NCBI GenBank assembly: GCA_037976565.1 | Contig: CP137684.1 | Span: forward strand, 24,727,010-24,791,009 | Source of the DNA: Mesocentrotus franciscanus | Taxonomy: Eukaryota > Echinodermata > Echinoidea > Camarodonta > Strongylocentrotidae | Reading direction: 5' to 3' | Length of the DNA: 64,000 bases | Part shown: positions 60,000 through 64,000 of the stretch, piece after piece | How positions within the stretch are numbered: position 1 is the first letter of the stretch | How the letters are laid out: each line of letters begins with the position of its first letter | The notes under the pieces: generated by a model | Database searches by the model: none | Told to the model about the DNA's origin: nothing | Seen by the model: the letters and a program-made list of their open reading frames with translations, nothing else | Translations under genes and position numbers: made by a program

Positions 60000-61167
60000 A
60001 TACTGGAGGATTAACATGACAAATTGCTCTTGTTTACGTGATCGCATTATCTCTTATTCATTCTAGTTCCAATGTTTTCTGACTGTTTTTAAGACAATAT
60101 CATGTTTGTTGATCATATTTATATGTAGCTTGACGTCTCGTGTTAATTTCTCATGAAAAAGCAAACCATTAAAGCAACGATTGTTGAATTTTAGTAATAC
60201 TCGTTCGCCATTGCTGCTCTTTAAAGATAAGGTTGAGTTCTGGTCATGCGATTGCATTGTGAAAGAAACGGTGTGGAATCGATCAGAAAAAAGTGGATCA
60301 TGTAGCATATAAGTATTGGTGTGTACTTCAAGGTTCTGGAGTCATCAAAATTATAAGAAATTTGGCTTAGTCTTTGTAAAGTAACAAGCACTGTACACAG
60401 AAAGATGTATATGGAACTACACAAACATGTGGCATAAGAATCGGGCCTTATTTTTAAGCTGTTACGTGTCATATTTAGAATATGAAGGCATATGAAGAGC
60501 CATGCTTTCAGGGAACTTTTTTTCTCTGATGTTCTTCCTCACTTGCAAAATTATAATTACAACCCTCACAAATTATTGTTCACCTCTCACCAGAACTCAA
60601 CCTTCTCTTTCATACTTCTATGACATGCAATTACAAACTGAAATTTCAAGACTCGTGATAAATTCGTTTAACAGTTGATTCCTCTCGGTTGATACTATTG
60701 TTCGGATTATTTGGCGGTGAGATATATAAGGAATTTTTTTTCAGCGTAACGACGTTGTATTATTATTATTATTTTTCATCGTCTATACAATTCTATTTGA
60801 ACTGTTTGTTGACAATAAACGACCTCGTGGTACTATTTTTTTATTTAGCGTCATGAGGCAATCACATGGTAGATAAATGATCATCAGCACCGGGTCTAAT
60901 AATTTTTAGAAAACTGAATTTGAACCCGTGCCATTTTCTCTATCTCTTTTGTCATTGCCTTACTTTTCCCTCGCTTACTTCTTTCTTACCACGGAGTACG
61001 TAATGTGCAAGTGTATTCCTCAATAATAAAACATAATTTAAATTAAAATAAAATATAAAGAAGGAATAATTAGAGAATACAATCATGACAATTGACAATA
61101 TGTCATAAATGTATGTCTTTATCTTTACCTTTATTTGCATTTGGTTCGAGTTTTACTTGGTTATTTG
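60000..61167. repeat. Flank repeat block A, copy 2
   Basis: Nearly identical to 58629-59999 apart from a few single-base and short indels and the missing ~201-bp duplication. It ends with the same TATTTGCATTTGGTTCGAG motif that leads into a third start. Confidence 0.85.
60063..60308 (-). CDS. Short minus-strand ORF in block A copy 2 (81 aa), function uncertain
   Basis: Duplicate of the frame at 58693-58935, one residue longer near the C-terminus (TVRKHWN against TVKHWN). Same doubts: possible NHR-like exon fragment, no recognised start or splice context. Confidence 0.25.
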   Translation of the reverse strand: MLHDPLFSDRFHTVSFTMQSHDQNSTLSLKSSNGERVLLKFNNRCFNGLLFHEKLTRDVKLHINMINKHDIVLKTVRKHWN

Positions 61168-61230
61168 ATATTGGAGGATTAACATGGACAAATTGCTTTT
61201 GTTTACGTGATCGCATTATCTCTTATTCAT
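61168..61230. repeat. Flank repeat block A, truncated copy 3
   Basis: Sixty-three bases from ATATTGGAGGATTAACATGG to CTCTTATTCAT, after which the sequence switches to block B. Confidence 0.8.
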
Positions 61231-61663
61231 TATCTCTCTTTGTCATTGCCTTATTTTTCCCCTCGCCTACTTCTTTCTTCATGTCTTCATGTCTTCATGT
61301 TCTTCATGTCTATCTGCAGCTGTGTTCACTTTTTGTTTTTGTTTACTCGTATATACATATCTCGTGTTACCAACCTTGCTCTACGTTATACTTGTTGTAC
61401 ATTGCCAGTTCCTATACACTTGTGCAAGCAGTGTCATATATTACGTCATGCTGTATTTTCTGTGCAGCACCTTGGCCAAATTAGTAACTATTATACATGT
61501 ATAATTTAAGAGACATTTTTCCTTTTTCCTCAGTCAGTAATGAAGATTTATACTCAGTTTTTCAAACACATTGTCAAACTTCTGACAATCCACAAAACAA
61601 TGACTTTGAGGAATTTTTTGCCAATACCCTGAGTAACAGAATTTGAATCCGGGCCATTTTCTC
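61231..61663 (+). repeat. Flank repeat block B, copy 1
   Basis: About 430 bp: CTCTTTGTCATTGCC, a CTTCATGT octamer run, a T-rich stretch, then a TTTTTCCTCAG acceptor-like site and an exon-like end. Repeats at 61664 and 62090. Confidence 0.85.
61534..61646 (+). pseudogene. Truncated terminal-exon-like ORF, block B copy 1
   Basis: After CCTCAG the frame matches the 62418 exon up to FFANT, then diverges (CTGAGTAACAG) at the repeat junction and stops at TGA 61644-61646. Confidence 0.45.
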
Positions 61664-62089
61664 TATCTCTCTTTTGTCATTGCCTTATTTTTCCCCTCGC
61701 CTACTTCTTTCTTCATGTCTTCATGTTCTTCATGTCTATCTGCAGCTGTGTTCACTTTTTGTTTTTGTTTACTCGAATATACATATCTCGTGTTACCAAC
61801 CTTGCTCTACGTTATACTTGTTGTACGTTGCCAGTTCCTATACACTTGTGCAAGCAGTGTCATATATTACGTCATGCTGTTTTTCTGTGCAGCACCTTGG
61901 CCAAATTAGTAACTATTATACATGTATAATTTAAGAGACATTTTTTCCTTTTTCCTCAGTCAGTAATGAAGATTTATACTCAGTTTTTCAAACACATTGT
62001 CAAACGTCTGACAATCCACAAAACAATGACTTTGAGGAATTTTTTGCCAATACCCTGAGTAACTGAATTTGAACCCAGGCCATTTTCTC
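61664..62089 (+). repeat. Flank repeat block B, copy 2
   Basis: Same order of elements as copy 1, with a shorter CTTCATGT run (two units) and a few substitutions. Confidence 0.85.
61960..62066 (+). pseudogene. Truncated terminal-exon-like ORF, block B copy 2
   Basis: Same frame as copy 1; AACTGA closes it at 62064-62066. One silent change (ACTTCT to ACGTCT region). Confidence 0.45.
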
Positions 62090-62136
62090 CATCTCTCTTT
62101 TGTCATTGCCTTATTTTTCCCCTCGCCTACTTCTTT

Positions 62137-62196
62137 CTTCATGTCTTCATGTCTTCATGTCTTCATGTCTTCATGTCTTCATGTTCTTCATGTCTA
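62137..62196 (+). repeat. CTTCATGT octamer minisatellite
   Basis: About six tandem units here against three and two in block B copies 1 and 2, a typical variable-number tract. Confidence 0.85.
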
Positions 62197-62417
62197 TCTG
62201 CAGCTGTGTTCACTTTTTGTTTTTGTTTACTCGAATATACATATCTCGTGTTACCAACCTTGCTCTATGTTATACTTGTTGTACGTTGCCAGTTCCTATA
62301 CACTTGTGCAAGCAGTGTCATATGTTACGTCATGCTGTTTTTTCTGTGCAGCACCTTGGCCAAATTAGTAACTATTATACATGTATAATTTAAGAGACAT
62401 TTTTCCTTTTTCCTCAG

Positions 62418-62575
62418 TCAGTAATGAAGATTTATACTCAGTTTTTCAAACACATTGTCAAACTTCTGACAATCCACAAAACAATGACTTTGAGGAATTT
62501 TTTGCCAATACTTTAAATGAGAATTCAGAAAATTTTAATCTCGAGATTTATGTCCGTGCGCGCGAACTCTTGTAA
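62418..62575 (+). CDS. Candidate terminal exon, unrecognised acidic C-terminus
   Basis: A good acceptor (TTTTTCCTCAG, 62407-62417) precedes an open frame beginning in the second base of a codon and ending at TAA 62573-62575. The about 52 residues are acidic and Asn/Glu-rich in the middle (NDFEEFF, NENSENF) and end in VRARELL. I do not recognise the family. The preceding MYNLRDIFPF in the same frame is probably intron. No AATAAA was seen directly downstream. It may be the last exon of a gene whose earlier exons lie elsewhere, or a retained fragment. Confidence 0.4.
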
Positions 62576-62723
62576 TACATAGCATATATGGGCAAAAACA
62601 TGCCTGTACAAAATCCCTTATAGCTCTTTTGGATGCACCTGAACCCTCATTTTTTGGTCATATTTGGATAGAATATGAGTCGGAGATATGATTTCATGTC
62701 TCATTTGACCCTCAATTAACTCA

Positions 62724-62731
62724 TGACGTCA
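62724..62731 (+). promoter_or_regulatory. CRE-like palindrome TGACGTCA
   Basis: Perfect 8-bp CREB/ATF consensus; a second copy is at 62774-62781. No gene start is visible nearby, so a regulatory role is a guess. Confidence 0.25.
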
Positions 62732-62773
62732 TCATAATGGCCTTTGAACTCAAAATACGAATTTTGCATATTA

Positions 62774-62781
62774 TGACGTCA
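62774..62781 (+). promoter_or_regulatory. CRE-like palindrome TGACGTCA, second copy
   Basis: Same motif 50 bp after the first; a related TGACGTTA follows near 62880. Confidence 0.25.
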
Positions 62782-63194
62782 GCATATTTATGGAAAATGA
62801 TTGTATCTCTGTAAATATTGATCGATTTTCTTCTAAATTTTGATATGTTGTAGCCAAGAGAATTATTTTTCATTTTGATGACGTTATCATAGAAAAAAAT
62901 TCAATTAAAGGCCACATGTAAGAATTTTCGTTATTTGCGTGTTATGCCTATGGAAGGTGAATTTCGTTCACATCATGAATCTACATGACATTCACTTTTG
63001 AGCACTATCTAGCTTATTTGTGCTCTATTTTCTCCCAAATTTTGGAATGTTATAGCTGAGACTATGGGCTATAGAAACTGTGCTTTTAGTTTTTGATCAG
63101 ATTTGAGATTATGGCGATATTTTAAATTAAAAGGTTTGATTTGAGAATCCAATTTTCCGTTTACGTGTAATGTCTATGTGAAGTATATTGTATA

Positions 63195-63230
63195 TTGGTC
63201 AAAGCACTTGCCTCCCATTCCGGCGATCAA
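63195..63230 (+). other. Possible tRNA-Gly-like fragment (SINE remnant?)
   Basis: TTGGTCAAAGCACTTGCC followed by TCCCATTCCGG resembles the D-arm and CCC-anticodon arm of tRNA-Gly. There is no matching acceptor stem or GGTTCGAATCC T-arm, so it is not a functional tRNA. Confidence 0.25.
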
Positions 63231-63413
63231 CTTCTATAGATCCATTAGGATTAATGATACACAGTTGAAACCTGACTGATGGATAGACCATAATGGGAGG
63301 AGTATTTCATAACGGAAGATGAAATCGTGAAAATGCGTTTATTCATTATGTAACACATGAGCATACGTATCACCTAATTCGTCTAAGTGACGAATTCAAG
63401 TCTAGTTATTATT

Positions 63414-63707
63414 AGGTGGTCTGTCAACGACAGATCACCTATTGTTTTCGTCAGAATTTTCTTTATTAGGTGGTCTGTCGGAATCGACAGATCACCTATT
63501 GTTTTTGTCAGAATTTTCTTTCTTTATTTATTAGGTGGTCTGTCGGAATCGACAGATCACCTATTGTTTTTGTCAGAATTTTCTTTCTTTATTTATTAGG
63601 TGGTCTGTCGGAATCGACAGATCACCTATTGTTTTTGTCAGAATTTTCTTTCTTTATTTATTATTATTATTATTATTAGGTGGTCTGTCGGTATCGACAG
63701 ATCACCT
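63414..63707. repeat. Mini-array of five near-palindromic hairpin repeats
   Basis: Five copies of AGGTGGTCTGTCG-GAAT-CGACAGATCACCT (starts 63414, 63468, 63533, 63598, 63678). The arms pair over 13 bp with one G:T-type mismatch; the first copy has loop AAC. Each is followed by ATTGTTTTTGTCAGAATTTTC and a TTTA-rich spacer. The middle units repeat at 65 bp. Resembles a short hairpin or MITE-like element amplified in tandem. Confidence 0.8.
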
Positions 63708-63719
63708 ATTGTTTTTGTC

Positions 63720-63768
63720 AGAATTTTCTTTCTTTATTTATTTATTTATTTATTTTTATTTATTTCTC
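63720..63768 (+). repeat. TTTA microsatellite
   Basis: A run of TTTA units with interruptions, followed by a C run and T run; closes the hairpin mini-array. Confidence 0.8.
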
Positions 63769-63780
63769 CCCCCTTTTTTG

Positions 63781-64000
63781 TGTAGAGGATAACTCAAGAT
63801 CGGTTTTGTCAATTTCTTTCAATGTTGACACAGTCATAGGTCATAGTCATGAGACGTGACAGGAACATTTTCAAGGTCATCAAGCCTTCATAACGTCATC
63901 CAGGCGCCATTTTGTGTTTTTTTTGGTACTTTCAACTCATGATCATATCTTCATAACGGAAAGTCATTTCTCATTCATATTTATCATGATCAAGGTCAAT
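63781..64000. other. Intergenic end of window, no gene seen
   Basis: Contains several GGTCAT-type half sites (CATAGGTCATAGTCATG, CAAGGTCATCAAG) and CTTCATAACG twice; probably part of a repeat family. No coding frame seen. Confidence 0.5.

Larger units (their letters stand above)
62090..62575 (+). repeat. Flank repeat block B, copy 3 (complete)
   Basis: Has the longest CTTCATGT run (about 62137-62196) and continues past the point where copies 1 and 2 break off. Confidence 0.85.
62576..63407. other. Intergenic, no gene seen
   Basis: No frame of useful length on either strand. Two stretches (about 62808-62890 and 63005-63090) look like diverged copies of each other (TTTTCT-CAAATTTTGGAATGTTATAGC-like). 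Two TGACGTCA palindromes lie exactly 50 bp apart. Probably old repeat-derived DNA. Confidence 0.6.

Noticed and set aside
61092..62393. Hydrophobic Cys/Ser/Leu-rich + strand frames in two to three overlapping frames
   Set aside because: Several frames are open at once because the T-rich, octamer-containing repeat has few stops; they look membrane-like only because of T-rich codons.
63387..63792. Overlapping frames over the hairpin mini-array
   Set aside because: Repeat translations present in several frames; the DNA-level palindrome is the real signal.

Overview
This is eukaryotic, almost certainly metazoan, genomic DNA. It is AT-rich and intron-dominated, with GT-AG splice signals and an extracellular calcium-binding EGF module; nothing bacterial is visible. 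I cannot name the species. The AT-rich introns, the hairpin-bearing mini-repeats and the TGACGTCA-containing intergenic DNA would fit a marine invertebrate, but that is an impression.

Positions 1-58128 are one head-to-tail tandem array with a period of about 612 bp. Each unit holds a 132-bp exon on the + strand between an acceptor ending GCTAG and a donor GTAAGAAT or GTAAGAAA, separated by introns of about 480 bp. I count 94 exons; the window opens inside the intron before copy 1 and an assembly gap hides whatever follows copy 94. Each exon is phase 1 at both ends and encodes exactly one 44-residue six-cysteine cbEGF domain. Joined in frame, the 94 exons would give about 4,136 residues of near-identical cbEGF modules with the one-residue linker typical of rigid fibrillin-type rods. 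At protein level I see only a T27I, three A37T, five T42S and one frameshifted copy (58).

The introns show the history. Copies 1-50 form an older, mixed family with patches of dimeric higher-order repeats. Copies 51-58 are a mosaic transition zone in which the Cys17 codon switches from TGC to TGT. Copies 59-81 form a homogeneous second family, and copies 84-94 alternate Thr42/Ser42 as a dimer of about 1.23 kb. Exons stay essentially invariant, silent sites included, while introns gain and lose bases.

A 500-N gap (58129-58628) starts just before the acceptor of a 95th exon. Beyond it (58629-62575) is a second, unrelated repeat-rich region: a duplicated block of about 1.17-1.37 kb carrying a short minus-strand ORF, then three copies of a roughly 430-bp block with a short + strand terminal-exon-like ORF, complete only in the last copy. 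From 62576 to 64000 there is no convincing gene. That stretch holds CRE-like palindromes, a possible tRNA-derived remnant, a five-copy hairpin mini-array and a TTTA microsatellite.
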